Of a stretch of DNA of 64,000 nucleotides, positions 10,947-19,759 are shown piece by piece. How positions within the stretch are numbered: the stretch's first letter is position 1; the number at the start of each line of letters is the position of its first letter. The notes beneath the pieces are model-generated. The model saw only the letters and a program-made list of their open reading frames with translations. It had not been told where the DNA came from and ran no database searches. Made by a program: the position numbers and the translations under genes. Source of the stretch: Bacillaceae bacterium SAS-127 (GTDB taxonomy: Bacteria > Bacillota > Bacilli > Bacillales > Domibacillaceae); assembly GCA_002261155.1 (NCBI GenBank), contig NKXN01000074.1, forward strand, positions 1 through 64,000, read 5' to 3'.

Positions 10947-11409
10947 AATACTAACTAAAATTTCCACTAATACTCATTATAAGGGAATACAGGTAATGAA
11001 ATATAGTTTTTTTTCAAAAAACATTAGAATGGTTCAGCAAACATAATAAGGTAGTTAAGAATTTTTATTCATATAAAATAATATTATTCCAAAGAACACG
11101 GGGTTTATAGAATGATATACGGATAAACATGCAAATATTAGTCATGATTTCAAATTTAGCATTTCCATTATGAACATCTTAATAAATTCATACACACCAA
11201 ATAATATGCTGACATTTTGTATGAGCACGCTGAGATCATTTATAATAATAAGCTGGTCACGGAGCTCGTGAAATCATTGATTTAAATGAACCAGTACTTA
11301 AATACTTAAAAATTTTTATTCTGTCTCATTATTAGTAGTATTCTTGTAAAATGAGATAGAATAATGATATTTTGATCAACTTCTCATAATGTATATTATG
11401 TCGGGGGCG
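10947..11409. other. AT-rich stretch without a clear gene
   Basis: No convincing gene or RNA family was found. There is a 13-bp inverted repeat (11318-11330 with 11350-11362, one mismatch, 19-base spacer). A short stop-bounded coding-like segment near 11250-11335 (AGHGAREIIDLNEP) could be a decayed gene end. Confidence 0.4.
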
Positions 11410-11452
11410 TTGTTTTAAAAAACAAGATAGAGTATTCAGCCTCTACTCTATC
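11410..11452 (-). terminator. Terminator of the RHH/endonuclease operon
   Basis: GATAGAGTA (11426-11434) pairs with TACTCTATC (11444-11452), with a T-rich run on the minus-strand side (TTGTTTTTT). It overlaps the last codons of the RHH gene. Confidence 0.7.
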
Positions 11453-11814
11453 CGATGTCTATAGCTTTTATTTTTAATCGACTGTAGATCAATAAATTGA
11501 ACGCTGTATTCAATGACATCATTAATAAACAAACCGTGCGCCTTCGCAAATTCTTTCACATCATCCAGTAATTCTTCATCGTACGTTGTTTTATATTGAA
11601 CACGATCTTTCGGCCTCGTTTTTTTATCAAAGGTAATCACACCTTCAGCCAACACATTTTCTAATCCGCTCTCTAACAAATAATTCACATGCGTATCATG
11701 CTCATCAGCTAATGCACTGAGCCGCTCCAATAACGACTGGCTAATATTCGTCCGAAACTTGATTCTTGACGGGTCCGTCGTGTGTACGGATCTATCATTG
11801 TATAATTTCCACAT
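11443..11814 (-). CDS. Putative tandem ribbon-helix-helix protein, 123 aa
   Basis: The protein appears to hold two related halves: IKFRTNISQSLLERLSALAD (about residues 18-37) and VQYKTTYDEELLDDVKEFAK (about residues 72-91). Each has a beta strand followed by two helices, as in ribbon-helix-helix DNA-binding folds. From memory, close homologs in Bacillus are sometimes labelled 'rRNA methyltransferase', for which I see no methylase motif. AAGGAG lies upstream of the ATG at 11814. It follows the LAGLIDADG gene by 25 bp on the same strand and shares its terminator, so it is probably co-transcribed. A role as operon regulator or antitoxin-like partner is inference. Confidence 0.65.
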   Translation of the reverse strand: MWKLYNDRSVHTTDPSRIKFRTNISQSLLERLSALADEHDTHVNYLLESGLENVLAEGVITFDKKTRPKDRVQYKTTYDEELLDDVKEFAKAHGLFINDVIEYSVQFIDLQSIKNKSYRHRIE

Positions 11815-11839
11815 ATAAAAAACCGCTCCTTGCTTTTAT

Positions 11840-12655
<816 letters not shown>

Positions 12656-12663
12656 CTAGCTTT

Positions 12664-12691
12664 ATTATACCATAAAAAGAACATTTGTTCT
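12664..12691 (-). promoter_or_regulatory. Promoter with LexA (SOS)-like box upstream of the endonuclease gene
   Basis: TATAAT (minus strand, 12664-12669) is preceded by AGAACAAATGTTCT (12678-12691). The latter fits the Bacillus LexA/DinR pattern GAAC-N4-GTTC, including the purine/pyrimidine rule in the middle. It overlaps the -35 region, the expected place for repression. Confidence 0.55.
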
Positions 12692-12743
12692 ATATCGAAG
12701 CAAGAAGCGCTTAGAAAATGTTCTCTTGATGTCATCAATAGAC

Positions 12744-12794
12744 AAAAAAGCTGACCTAAAAGAGTGTTAAAATACAACTTTAGGTCAGCCGTTT
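12744..12794. terminator. Bidirectional terminator after the GyrI-like gene
   Basis: GCTGACCTAAA (12750-12760) pairs perfectly with TTTAGGTCAGC (12779-12789), with A-run and T-run on the two sides. It terminates the leftward AraC/GyrI transcript. Confidence 0.85.
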
Positions 12795-12908
12795 TTCATT
12801 ATTCTACTCCTAAAACCTTAAACATAGTATGATTTTTCACGCCCGACTGATTAAAAAGTTCTCTACAACCTTTAATCAACAACAAAAGGATACCAAAATA
12901 TTTTATTT

Positions 12909-13397
12909 TTACTCAATCGGAATATAAATATCTGTCTTGCTCTTGGCTTTGAAGTTTTTTGGTGGCTCAGTAACGTATAATTCGAATGGGAATGAATCTC
13001 TCGGTGTATATTCGCCTTTACTCAGTAACCAATCAGAATAAGCATATTTCCAAGCTTCTTCATACTCACCCAGCGTTAGATCATAATGTAGTACTGCGTA
13101 TTTTCCGTCAAAAGTCATCGTACCGATTTGTCCTTCTTCTTCAATTGCAGTATCTGATGGAACCGTCATTGCTACGCTAGTTCGTAAATTTTCTGAATCA
13201 GTTATGAAAGGATTGTCATGGTATATAGTCATTACCTTTGTGACATTATCTTTGATAAGATCATATTTTTTTGCGAATTTGAATAGTTCATTGAACATCT
13301 TACGACTATTTTTTCTATACTCGACATAATTTCCTTTGAAGCGTACATAGATTACTTTCATTTCAATATTTTCTACTGTGATCGTTGGTTTTTCCAT
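12909..13397 (-). CDS. GyrI-like small-molecule-binding domain protein
   Basis: A 162-residue stand-alone GyrI-like/effector-binding domain: beta strand start (TITVENIEMKVIYVRFKGNY), a helix FNELFKFAKKYDL, and the late FELYVTEPPKN segment typical for the domain that AraC-type regulators carry behind their DNA-binding part. Here it is separated from the AraC gene upstream by one in-frame TAG. The ATG at 13397 has AGGGAG 9 bases upstream; that site is buried in a 15-bp hairpin. Likely role: ligand sensor for the neighbouring regulator, or a detached drug-binding protein. Confidence 0.8.
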   Translation of the reverse strand: MEKPTITVENIEMKVIYVRFKGNYVEYRKNSRKMFNELFKFAKKYDLIKDNVTKVMTIYHDNPFITDSENLRTSVAMTVPSDTAIEEEGQIGTMTFDGKYAVLHYDLTLGEYEEAWKYAYSDWLLSKGEYTPRDSFPFELYVTEPPKNFKAKSKTDIYIPIE

Positions 13398-13399
13398 TA

Positions 13400-13438
13400 A
13401 GATCATCTCCCTTAACTTAAGTATAAGGAAGATGATCT
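13400..13438 (-). promoter_or_regulatory. Hairpin covering the ribosome binding site of the GyrI-like gene
   Basis: In the mRNA AGATCATCTTCCTTA pairs with TAAGGGAGATGATCT over 15 bp (one G-U) across a 9-base loop. The AGGGAG site lies in the 3' arm and the AraC stop codon directly precedes the 5' arm. This fits translational coupling; there is no U-run, so it is not a terminator. Confidence 0.65.
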
Positions 13439-13439
13439 G

Positions 13440-13823
13440 CTATTTCTTGTCGTTTCTTGCTTTCCTGTATTCTAATGGAGACATTCCTAAATACTTCTTA
13501 AAAGCTTTGTTGAAGGTACTCGCATCATTGTAGCCATATTGGAGCGCAATATCTGTGATGCTCAAATCATTGCGGACTGCGAGAAATATCCCTGCTCGCT
13601 CCACTTTTATTCTAGTAACAAACTGTTTCACCGTCTCGTCATTGTATTTGCTAAATATACGATGGAAATGATATTTAGACATATTTGCATGATTTGCTAA
13701 GTCATCTAGTGAGATTTTTTCGCTCAGATGGCTTTCAATATAATCTTCGGTTTTGTTCACCAATCGAATGTATTCATCCATGTCTTCACGCCAATCAAGT
13801 CTTTTATTCATTATAACAAACAC
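13440..13823 (-). CDS. AraC-family DNA-binding protein (HTH only)
   Basis: A 127-residue protein consisting of the double AraC helix-turn-helix: SLDDLANHANMSKYHFHRIF (first motif, about residues 38-57) and DIALQYGYNDASTFNKAFKK (second motif, about residues 91-110), ending PLEYRKARNDKK. Family members with this architecture usually continue into a GyrI-like domain within about 290 residues; here a TAG ends the protein. The GyrI-like gene follows in the same frame with its own RBS. Either this is a genuinely split two-gene regulator or a nonsense mutation split a fusion; the well-placed RBS and hairpin favour the first. Start choice is uncertain: MNKRLDW or MDEYIRL are alternatives to MFVIMN. 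Confidence 0.85.
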   Translation of the reverse strand: MFVIMNKRLDWREDMDEYIRLVNKTEDYIESHLSEKISLDDLANHANMSKYHFHRIFSKYNDETVKQFVTRIKVERAGIFLAVRNDLSITDIALQYGYNDASTFNKAFKKYLGMSPLEYRKARNDKK

Positions 13824-13974
13824 AATGTGACAGCAGCCCTTCCTTCAAAAAGTCTAATAAACTAGATAAGCCAATCCGGTCCCTTCCCTGCCGCTCCCAT
13901 AATAATTGTATAGTTAACAATAAGTATTTCAAACATAACCAAGGCTCTAGCAAAATCTAACCCTTCAATTAATC

Positions 13975-14256
13975 GTGATCAAAGAACAAAAGAAAAGAGC
14001 TTATTTTGAAAAGTGGAATAGAACTCCAGCCGTTTCTGATCACTGGTTATTTTCGGATCCATTTAGAGTAGAAAAGTTTTTTGACATTACGAAAGATAAT
14101 GGAGTATGGATTAGCAAAGTATTAGAAAAAGCAAAGAGCCGCTACTGGGGAATGCAAAATGCTGTATCTATAGAAATTCCTCTAGTTTCAATTACTTCAC
14201 CTGAAGATATTAGCACGAAAGTTTTTCAAGAGCTAGAGAGTCTTCCGATCATTTAA
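13975..14256 (+). CDS. Unrecognised 93-aa protein
   Basis: GTG start without a clear ribosome binding site. The product is soluble, rich in charged residues (EKWNRTPAVSDHWLFSDPF near the start) and ends EELESLPII-like (ELESLPII). No family recognised. It may be a small accessory gene or a fragment of a larger one whose beginning has been lost. No partner genes on the same strand nearby, and an inverted repeat (14294-14320) follows. Confidence 0.4.
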   Translation: MIKEQKKRAYFEKWNRTPAVSDHWLFSDPFRVEKFFDITKDNGVWISKVLEKAKSRYWGMQNAVSIEIPLVSITSPEDISTKVFQELESLPII

Positions 14257-14293
14257 AAAATTCTCTCTTAAAAAGTCAAAAGCCGCATTTCCA

Positions 14294-14320
14294 GCTAGTT
14301 GATCAAGCCAATCAACTAGC
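14294..14320. repeat. 10-bp perfect inverted repeat
   Basis: GCTAGTTGAT (14294-14303) and ATCAACTAGC (14311-14320) with a 7-base loop. No T-run follows on either strand, so it is not a standard terminator; it may be a weak transcript end for the 93-aa gene. Confidence 0.45.
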
Positions 14321-14376
14321 CGATATAACTCTTCTTTGCGAATAATCATGTATAAACCTGCTACGGAGGTTTACGT

Positions 14377-14409
14377 AAAAAAAGCGACCTCCCAACAAAA
14401 TGAGAGGTC
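14377..14409 (-). terminator. Terminator of the YuzL-like gene
   Basis: GACCTC (14386-14391) pairs with GAGGTC (14404-14409), followed on the minus strand by seven U. Confidence 0.65.
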
Positions 14410-14415
14410 TATACT

Positions 14416-14544
14416 TCATTTCCGCTTCTTATGCCGCGCGGAAGAGATCGCTTTCTCTCCCGTCTCTATATTTGTTGTACCTTGACCCTTTACTTCTGGT
14501 GAACCTAAGCCTGTCTTTGATGGATCTTTTTTACGTTTACTCAC
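14416..14544 (-). CDS. Small basic YuzL-like protein, 42 aa
   Basis: GTG start with GAGG 7 bases upstream. The product begins MSKRKKDPSKTGLGSPEVKG, continues with a GQGTTNIETG segment and ends in the basic tail ARHKKRK. This agrees with my memory of the YuzL family of short, basic, probably spore-related Bacillus proteins. It has its own terminator and a divergent partner (the YxeA-like gene), with a long palindrome in between. Family assignment is from memory and moderate; being a gene is supported by RBS, terminator and composition. Confidence 0.65.
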   Translation of the reverse strand: MSKRKKDPSKTGLGSPEVKGQGTTNIETGEKAISSARHKKRK

Positions 14545-14600
14545 CCTATCACCTCGATGTTAATATGGCCAATCGTCACCTATTTATACATAAAAGCAAA

Positions 14601-14638
14601 ATGTAGTGAACATGACAATATTGTCACGTTCACTACAT
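14601..14638. repeat. 38-bp near-perfect palindrome in a divergent promoter region
   Basis: Positions 14601-14638 form a continuous palindrome with one mismatched pair (14612/14627). The centre TGACAATATTGTCA (14613-14626) is perfect. It lies between the divergent YuzL-like and YxeA-like genes and may be an operator for a dimeric regulator. Confidence 0.6.
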
Positions 14639-14718
14639 CATTTGTCATCTTAATCGAGGGATTTCACTGGCCGTTCCTTATAGAATAAATACTAGAGAAG
14701 CAAATAAGGAGGAGTAAA

Positions 14719-15075
14719 ATGATAAAAGTATTCAAAGTAGTTATAGGGACGGTCATAGTTGCCGCCATCATCATCTGTTCTTTCACATTCTTTGTGAAAA
14801 ATGAACTAGCAGATATGTTAAACCCTTTCATTCCTAAAAAAGATGTTTTTGTTGAAATTGACGAACCGGGAGAAAAGGTGGATGCAAGTACATTCGAATA
14901 CACATTGCAAGGAATGAATGAAGACGGCAAAGAAACAACAGTCACGTTTACAGCAAGTAAAGAGCTGCGTGAGGGCGCTTATTTAAAACTTACTACGAAA
15001 AGAACTTATGTGAAATCGTGGGAGGAAGTTCAGGTGAATGAGATGCCTGCTGCTATTCGGGATAAAATGAACTGA
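14719..15075 (+). CDS. YxeA-family (DUF1093) exported protein
   Basis: A 118-residue protein with an N-terminal hydrophobic segment (about residues 5-26, signal anchor or signal peptide) and a small beta-rich outer part. The segments YTLQGMNEDGKETTVTF, LREGAYLKL and VKSWEEVQ are typical of YxeA-type oligonucleotide/oligosaccharide-fold proteins. GGAGG precedes the ATG by 7 bases. Function is not known in detail; members are often linked to envelope stress or peptide resistance loci, but no such ABC transporter is nearby here. Confidence 0.8.
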   Translation: MIKVFKVVIGTVIVAAIIICSFTFFVKNELADMLNPFIPKKDVFVEIDEPGEKVDASTFEYTLQGMNEDGKETTVTFTASKELREGAYLKLTTKRTYVKSWEEVQVNEMPAAIRDKMN

Positions 15076-15088
15076 ACGAAACAAACTA

Positions 15089-15137
15089 AAACCAGCAAAG
15101 CATCTTTATCTAACGGATAAGCGCTTTGCTGGTTTTT
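15089..15137. terminator. Terminator behind the YxeA-like gene
   Basis: A 13-bp stem AAACCAGCAAAGC (15089-15101) with GCTTTGCTGGTTT (15123-15135), followed by a T-run on the plus strand. It may also stop the convergent membrane-protein gene. Confidence 0.85.
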
Positions 15138-15146
15138 CGATCTTCT

Positions 15147-15923
15147 CTATGCCTTCAAACGATTTTTTCGCCGCTCCATTCTTGTTTCGCCTTGTATTGG
15201 TTCTGGTTTGAATTCCATTTCATGATGTTGCGGCTCTAAGCTTGTATGAAAAATAGTTGTTTGTTCTTCTTGAATCGGTTCATATCGGTGTTGTTCGTTT
15301 GCTTTTGACGATTTTTTACTGAAGTTTAACATCTTCAATTTTAACTTTGGTAAGCTCGGTATCGGGAGCTTAAACGTTGGCTTGAATCGTTCCTTTTTTT
15401 GCTTAAATAGACTAGCTTTCTCTTGTTTTTCCTTGTTTTTTCCACGATGAAACGCGCTTGCTAACCATCCACCGAGCAGGAATGCCGCTGCAAAAATGAT
15501 GAAATACAATGGTTCTGTCTTAAATACATTCATCACTCGTTGCAAAACCGCTAGTGATTGCATTTCTTTTATATCCCACAACAGTATTGCCCATAATCCA
15601 AGCAGCCCTGTCGTAATCGCATAGGTGCGAAATCGAAAGACGAGCGGAATGATCGCCACACACGCTGCTATTTTTACATTTGCTGTTATCGAGCTCATTA
15701 TAGCGTATTGATCCCATATCACGAGCAAAAAGGTGATAAACCCTGTATACGCGATCCAGCTGAATATTCGTGAATGCCATCGTTTAGCATAATAGCTTCC
15801 TACACTCGTTAAAAATAACAAGCCACCTATGAATAAGGACAGTTCCAGAGACATGTACTTCATCACACCAGCAACTGGGAAGAGAAAACTTAGTACCATG
15901 AGCAGTACGTCTAGTTTCTTCAT
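15147..15923 (-). CDS. Membrane protein of unknown function, 258 aa
   Basis: Six hydrophobic helices within the first 160 residues (start MKKLDVLLMVLSFLFPVAGV) followed by a long basic, Pro- and Lys-rich cytoplasmic tail (about residues 160-258, with repeated KPTFKLPIPSLPKLKLK-like pattern) ending ERRKNRLKA. No family recognised. AAAGGAAT precedes the ATG. It lies 72 bp downstream of the sensor kinase gene on the same strand and may share its transcript, but the sequence gives no functional link. Confidence 0.7.
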   Translation of the reverse strand: MKKLDVLLMVLSFLFPVAGVMKYMSLELSLFIGGLLFLTSVGSYYAKRWHSRIFSWIAYTGFITFLLVIWDQYAIMSSITANVKIAACVAIIPLVFRFRTYAITTGLLGLWAILLWDIKEMQSLAVLQRVMNVFKTEPLYFIIFAAAFLLGGWLASAFHRGKNKEKQEKASLFKQKKERFKPTFKLPIPSLPKLKLKMLNFSKKSSKANEQHRYEPIQEEQTTIFHTSLEPQHHEMEFKPEPIQGETRMERRKNRLKA

Positions 15924-15995
15924 TATTATTTATTCCTTTCAGCTTTTTGTCGCATTGCTATGTTTCTATTTATCATACTCTTCGTTTTTCAAAAG

Positions 15996-17264
15996 TCAAG
16001 AATTCTCTCTTTCATAATAAATCGGCAAGGTGATCGTAAAACAACTTCCTTTTCCTTTGACACTTTTGACAGTAATCTTACCATTCATACCTTGAATGAT
16101 ACTGTAAGAAACCATCATTCCTAGGCCAGTTCCCTTACTTTTTGTCGTGAAATAAGGTTCACCTAAGCGGTTGATCTGTTCCATCGTCATCCCTTCCCCA
16201 CTGTCTTCTATCATTAAGGAGACAGTCGAGCGCTCACTTTGGATAGTGACCTGTATTTCACCACCGTCAGGCATAGCTTCAATCGCATTTTTGATCATAT
16301 TTACAAGGCACTGCTCGAATTGCGATGTTTTTCCCATTACATAAATAGGAGCCGGCGGGATAAGAGGCACGATTGTAATCCCATGCATATTCGCATGAGG
16401 AGTCATGATATTCAGCGAGTTTTGTGTCTCAAGACATATATTTATTTTTTCCATTGTTTCAACGGATGGTCGAGCAAACATTAAATAGTCATTAATGATT
16501 TCAACTGAATGATCTAACTCTCTGATCGCTAAGTCTAAATAATCCTTCTGTTTATCCTTAGGTAAATCTTCATATAGCAACTGCATAAATCCCTTTGTCA
16601 CAGTTAAAGGATTACGCACCTCGTGAGACATACTTGCGGCTAAATGACTCACTACTTCCAGTTTTTCAGCTTTCGCGACTTTCTGCATCAGTTCAAAATT
16701 TTGACGAATGATTTCCCAAATGACCATGGCAACAAAGACAGCGGTCATATTCAGAAGGATAAGCTGTAATTGTATCATGCCGGGGATCTTGATCGGACAT
16801 AGTTGAGTAATAATAAATAATAAAGCCGCTTCACTGGCTGGCAACACAAGACCGACCACTAATAGTCGTTTTTTTACTGACATCATATGATATGACTTAG
16901 ATAAGTAAATGAGAATGACTGTGAATAACGGATACATGATCGACGTAATGACAAAGCCATCTCCCCCTTGAAAAAAACGAATGACTAAAATGAGGGCTAA
17001 TAATAGCAAGCCGAACCAAGGTCCTCCATATAACACCCCTAGAACGAGAGGGATTCGTCTAAAATCCATCACAAACCCATCCATTAGCGGCGCCGGGAAT
17101 AACATACATAACACAACAGAAATAACGGGAAAAATCGCAACCATCCAGTTTTTCAATCTTTTCGATTGGTGTGTATATTTTATTAAATAAAACATTTGAA
17201 CAAAGAATAGCGGGAGCAGGACAAACAAAACGTTAATCAGTAATTCTTTTGATGCAAATCCCAT
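15996..17264 (-). CDS. Membrane sensor histidine kinase with 5TM sensor (sporulation-kinase type)
   Basis: A 422-residue kinase. About six membrane helices fill residues 1-190, with a GVLYGGPWFGLLLLALILV pattern of the 5TM-5TMR_LYT sensor domain. HisKA follows with the phospho-acceptor His in SMSHEVRNPLT (about residue 214), and then the HATPase domain with N box, DSGEGMT and GTGLGM motifs. No response regulator is adjacent, as in the orphan kinases (KinA-KinE class) that feed the sporulation phosphorelay; KinB also has a multi-pass sensor. Spo0F as target is inference. Start ATG at 17264 has AGGTGAG in front. Confidence 0.88.
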   Translation of the reverse strand: MGFASKELLINVLFVLLPLFFVQMFYLIKYTHQSKRLKNWMVAIFPVISVVLCMLFPAPLMDGFVMDFRRIPLVLGVLYGGPWFGLLLLALILVIRFFQGGDGFVITSIMYPLFTVILIYLSKSYHMMSVKKRLLVVGLVLPASEAALLFIITQLCPIKIPGMIQLQLILLNMTAVFVAMVIWEIIRQNFELMQKVAKAEKLEVVSHLAASMSHEVRNPLTVTKGFMQLLYEDLPKDKQKDYLDLAIRELDHSVEIINDYLMFARPSVETMEKINICLETQNSLNIMTPHANMHGITIVPLIPPAPIYVMGKTSQFEQCLVNMIKNAIEAMPDGGEIQVTIQSERSTVSLMIEDSGEGMTMEQINRLGEPYFTTKSKGTGLGMMVSYSIIQGMNGKITVKSVKGKGSCFTITLPIYYERENS

Positions 17265-17372
17265 ACACTCACCTGACTTTCAAACAAAATAATCATGATG
17301 CCATGTTGATCGTATCACAAAATATGATGATAGTGTATGAAAAATCAGCTTGCTATTTCCTTACTATGTTAT

Positions 17373-17401
17373 AAAAAAAAGAGCGGATATCCGCTCTTTT
17401 T
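17373..17401. terminator. Bidirectional terminator behind the YoxD-like gene
   Basis: GAGCGG-ATAT-CCGCTC (17381-17396) is flanked by A8 and T5, a symmetric strong terminator. Confidence 0.85.
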
Positions 17402-17427
17402 AAGAACGTCTATCCGCTATGTTTATT

Positions 17428-18147
17428 TTATGGATTAGTCGACCATAATCCAGCTGACTTAATAAACGTACGTTTATTTAATTTCAGTTGCGCGACAACA
17501 AATTCTGCAATATCTTCCGCTTGCATCACTTTCTCTGGGTTACCATCTGTTAAGCCACCCTCGATTGCTAAGTCTGTCGCAACAGTACTTGGCGTTAATG
17601 CGCTCACACGAATATTATGCTTACGTACTTCTAACGCTAATGATTCTGTTAAGCCGAGAACGCCAAATTTAGATGCGCTGTAAGCACTTGTAACTGGCGC
17701 GCCTTTTTGACCCGCTGTTGACGAGATATTAATGATATCTCCAGATTGTTGTTCAATCATGCCAGGTAACGCCGCGCGTGTCACATAATAAACACCCATT
17801 AAGTTAACTTTAATCATTTGCTCCCATTCGTTAACATCTAATTCTAAAAACTTACCGAATGCTGCAACCCCTGCATTGTTGATTAACACATCTACTGAAC
17901 CTAAGTCCTTCGTTAATGTATCAACAGCTACTACTACATCTTCATTAGAAGCAACATCTGCCGTAGCAATGGCTGCTTTTACACCTTCTGCTTCTACTTC
18001 TTTCGCTACTTTTTTTAAATTTTCTTCAGAACGTCCTAACAAGCCGACGTTTACGCCTTCTTTCGCTAAAGCGATCGCAATCGCGCGACCAATGCCTCTT
18101 CCTGCTCCAGTAATGATCGCATTTTTTCCTTGTAATGATTGTGCCAA
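17428..18147 (-). CDS. Short-chain dehydrogenase/reductase, YoxD-like
   Basis: A 239-residue classical SDR with TGAGRGIG cofactor motif near residue 12, NNAG, and catalytic Ser (NISSTAG) and Tyr/Lys (YSASK). It matches recalled B. subtilis YoxD closely, including the C-terminal [12 protein letters not shown]. Substrate unknown; FabG-like 3-ketoacyl reduction is often written in annotations but unproven. I place the start at the TTG (18147), 8 bases behind GGAG; a GTG at 18156 follows the site directly and is unlikely. Confidence 0.88.
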   Translation of the reverse strand: MAQSLQGKNAIITGAGRGIGRAIAIALAKEGVNVGLLGRSEENLKKVAKEVEAEGVKAAIATADVASNEDVVVAVDTLTKDLGSVDVLINNAGVAAFGKFLELDVNEWEQMIKVNLMGVYYVTRAALPGMIEQQSGDIINISSTAGQKGAPVTSAYSASKFGVLGLTESLALEVRKHNIRVSALTPSTVATDLAIEGGLTDGNPEKVMQAEDIAEFVVAQLKLNKRTFIKSAGLWSTNP

Positions 18148-18349
18148 ATTGAACACTCCTCAACTACTTGATTTTGAATCATCATTATATCTAGGTTTCG
18201 TTGAAAAGACAATTAAAATGCTTACATCTAGAGCTTCATCTACAACGAATCGAATGATATATCATGCACAAAAAGAAAGTTAAATGCGCCACAGAGACTC
18301 TCAGAAGCATCCGGTAATTCCCGTATTTTTATGTTTTATCCCACTATAT

Positions 18350-18404
18350 AGAACAAATATTCTATGATAGAATAGAAGTAAAGATAATTAGTAGTTATCT
18401 TTAC
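18350..18404 (+). promoter_or_regulatory. Promoter region of the recombinase with three dyads
   Basis: AGAACAAATATTCT (18350-18363) resembles a LexA box with one base off. It overlaps ATTCTATGATAGAAT (18359-18373), a 7+1+7 palindrome that contains an extended -10 (TGATAGAAT). A 10-bp inverted repeat GTAAAGATAA/TTATCTTTAC (18378-18387, 18395-18404) follows in the leader. Suggests tight control. Confidence 0.45.
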
Positions 18405-18444
18405 TATACATAATAATATTATTTTAAACTAATAGAGGTGCTTC

Positions 18445-19566
18445 ATGATGAATGATTTAACCCTTTTGAATCAAATAACGAGTGAACAATATTTATCTCA
18501 ATTGAAAACGAAATTAGAACATCGCCAGCTTTTGGATGAACATCGCAACCTTTCCCTAGCAGATTGTTCGGAGCAAGAATTTATTGAAGTGTTTTTTCTC
18601 GAGAAAATCTTTTCGGCGGATCGAGATCTTTCTCCACATACGCTGAAAGCTTATCGTTCAGATGCCAAAACACTGCTCACCTTTTTAATGGAGCATTCTC
18701 TGTCCTTTCGAGACATCGGTTTTCCAGAAGTGAAAGCCTACAATAAATATATTAAAGACAAGTATGCTGCTAAGTCGGCGATTCGAAAATTGGAGTTTTT
18801 TCGACGGTTATTAGACTTTGGATATGAAACGCAATTTTACAAAGCTCACCTTTCGACTTGGATCTCGAAACCAACGGCGAAAAAAGGACACTATATAATA
18901 GAAGAAACTCGTCCAGAATTGAGGCAAACACGGGTTCAAGTAAGAGAATTAAACCAGAGAGATGCAGAAAATGTTCTTGCTTGCTTTCCTAACATCGTCA
19001 AGGCAGAGAAGAATCGCGAACAGCTGCAAAAACGAAACTTATTAATTGGCTATCTCCTCTACACGACGGGTCTTCGCGCGAATGAGTTACTCAGTTTGAA
19101 TTGGGGTAGTTTTCGTTACAATCGTCAAGGGTTTCTATTTGCTGATGTCATCGGGAAAGGTGGAAAAGCACGAACGATTCCGGTCAGAGAAGAAACGAGT
19201 GAATTATTATTTGATTATAGAAAATGTCTTGGAGAGTCGGTGGAAATCGATCCAGATGATACGACCCCGCTCTTCTTCGCTCTATATAATAAGAAAGAAC
19301 CGCAAGCAAATAAAAAAAGATTAACGTACCCAAGCCTTTATAAAATAGTAAAGGAAGCGGTTCATTTAGCCGGGAAAAATTCACTCGTCTCCCCTCACTG
19401 GTTTCGGCATACATTTGTGACGATGCTCCTTGAAAATGATGTACCACTTGCTGTTGTGAAAGATTGGGCTGGGCATTCTGATATTTCGACGACGAATATG
19501 TACTTAGAACGGATCAATCAAGATAACACGCATGTTCATTTACAGAAAGTCAATCTTTTTAGATAA
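18445..19566 (+). CDS. Tyrosine recombinase (XerS/phage integrase type)
   Basis: A 373-residue site-specific recombinase. An N-terminal SAM-like core-binding domain (about residues 42-145) is followed by the catalytic domain with the full set of residues: R211 (TTGLRANE), K241 (GKGGKAR), H318 and R321 (HWFRHT), H344 (GHSD) and nucleophile Y353 (TNMYLERI). It should therefore be active. No prophage, excisionase or duplicated attachment site was seen next to it; it may be a chromosomal recombinase such as XerS or a remnant of a mobile element. GAGGTG precedes two consecutive ATG codons. Confidence 0.9.
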   Translation: MMNDLTLLNQITSEQYLSQLKTKLEHRQLLDEHRNLSLADCSEQEFIEVFFLEKIFSADRDLSPHTLKAYRSDAKTLLTFLMEHSLSFRDIGFPEVKAYNKYIKDKYAAKSAIRKLEFFRRLLDFGYETQFYKAHLSTWISKPTAKKGHYIIEETRPELRQTRVQVRELNQRDAENVLACFPNIVKAEKNREQLQKRNLLIGYLLYTTGLRANELLSLNWGSFRYNRQGFLFADVIGKGGKARTIPVREETSELLFDYRKCLGESVEIDPDDTTPLFFALYNKKEPQANKKRLTYPSLYKIVKEAVHLAGKNSLVSPHWFRHTFVTMLLENDVPLAVVKDWAGHSDISTTNMYLERINQDNTHVHLQKVNLFR

Positions 19567-19642
19567 ATTCTGCTCGTATTTTTATTTACTTTTCCGTCAG
19601 TTGTTTGCTATAGTAGGATAAGTGTTAATTTAATAGTGATTA

Positions 19643-19733
19643 TGGGAGCTGGGTCAGTCCGGCTGAGAGGATGCTTCAAATGCATCGACCATTGAACCTG
19701 ATCTGGGTAATGCCAGCGTAGGGAATGAGTGAA
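19643..19733 (+). promoter_or_regulatory. TPP riboswitch (THI element)
   Basis: The conserved TPP aptamer pieces are present: GGGAGCT...CTGAGAGG (19643-19670) and the core ACCTGATCTGGGTAATGCC, followed by AGCGTAGGGA (to about 19724). It controls the downstream thiamine-related transporter: with TPP bound, the terminator at 19760-19788 should form. Confidence 0.95.
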
Positions 19734-19759
19734 AGATGAATGACGCTTGCTAAAAACTC

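Noticed and set aside
14400-14606. Open frame of 68 codons on the plus strand
   Set aside because: Antisense to the 42-aa YuzL-like gene, which has a better RBS, terminator and family resemblance.
18165-19643. Integrated element bounded by attachment repeats around the recombinase
   Set aside because: No direct repeats flanking the gene and no cargo genes were found; both neighbours are ordinary chromosomal genes.
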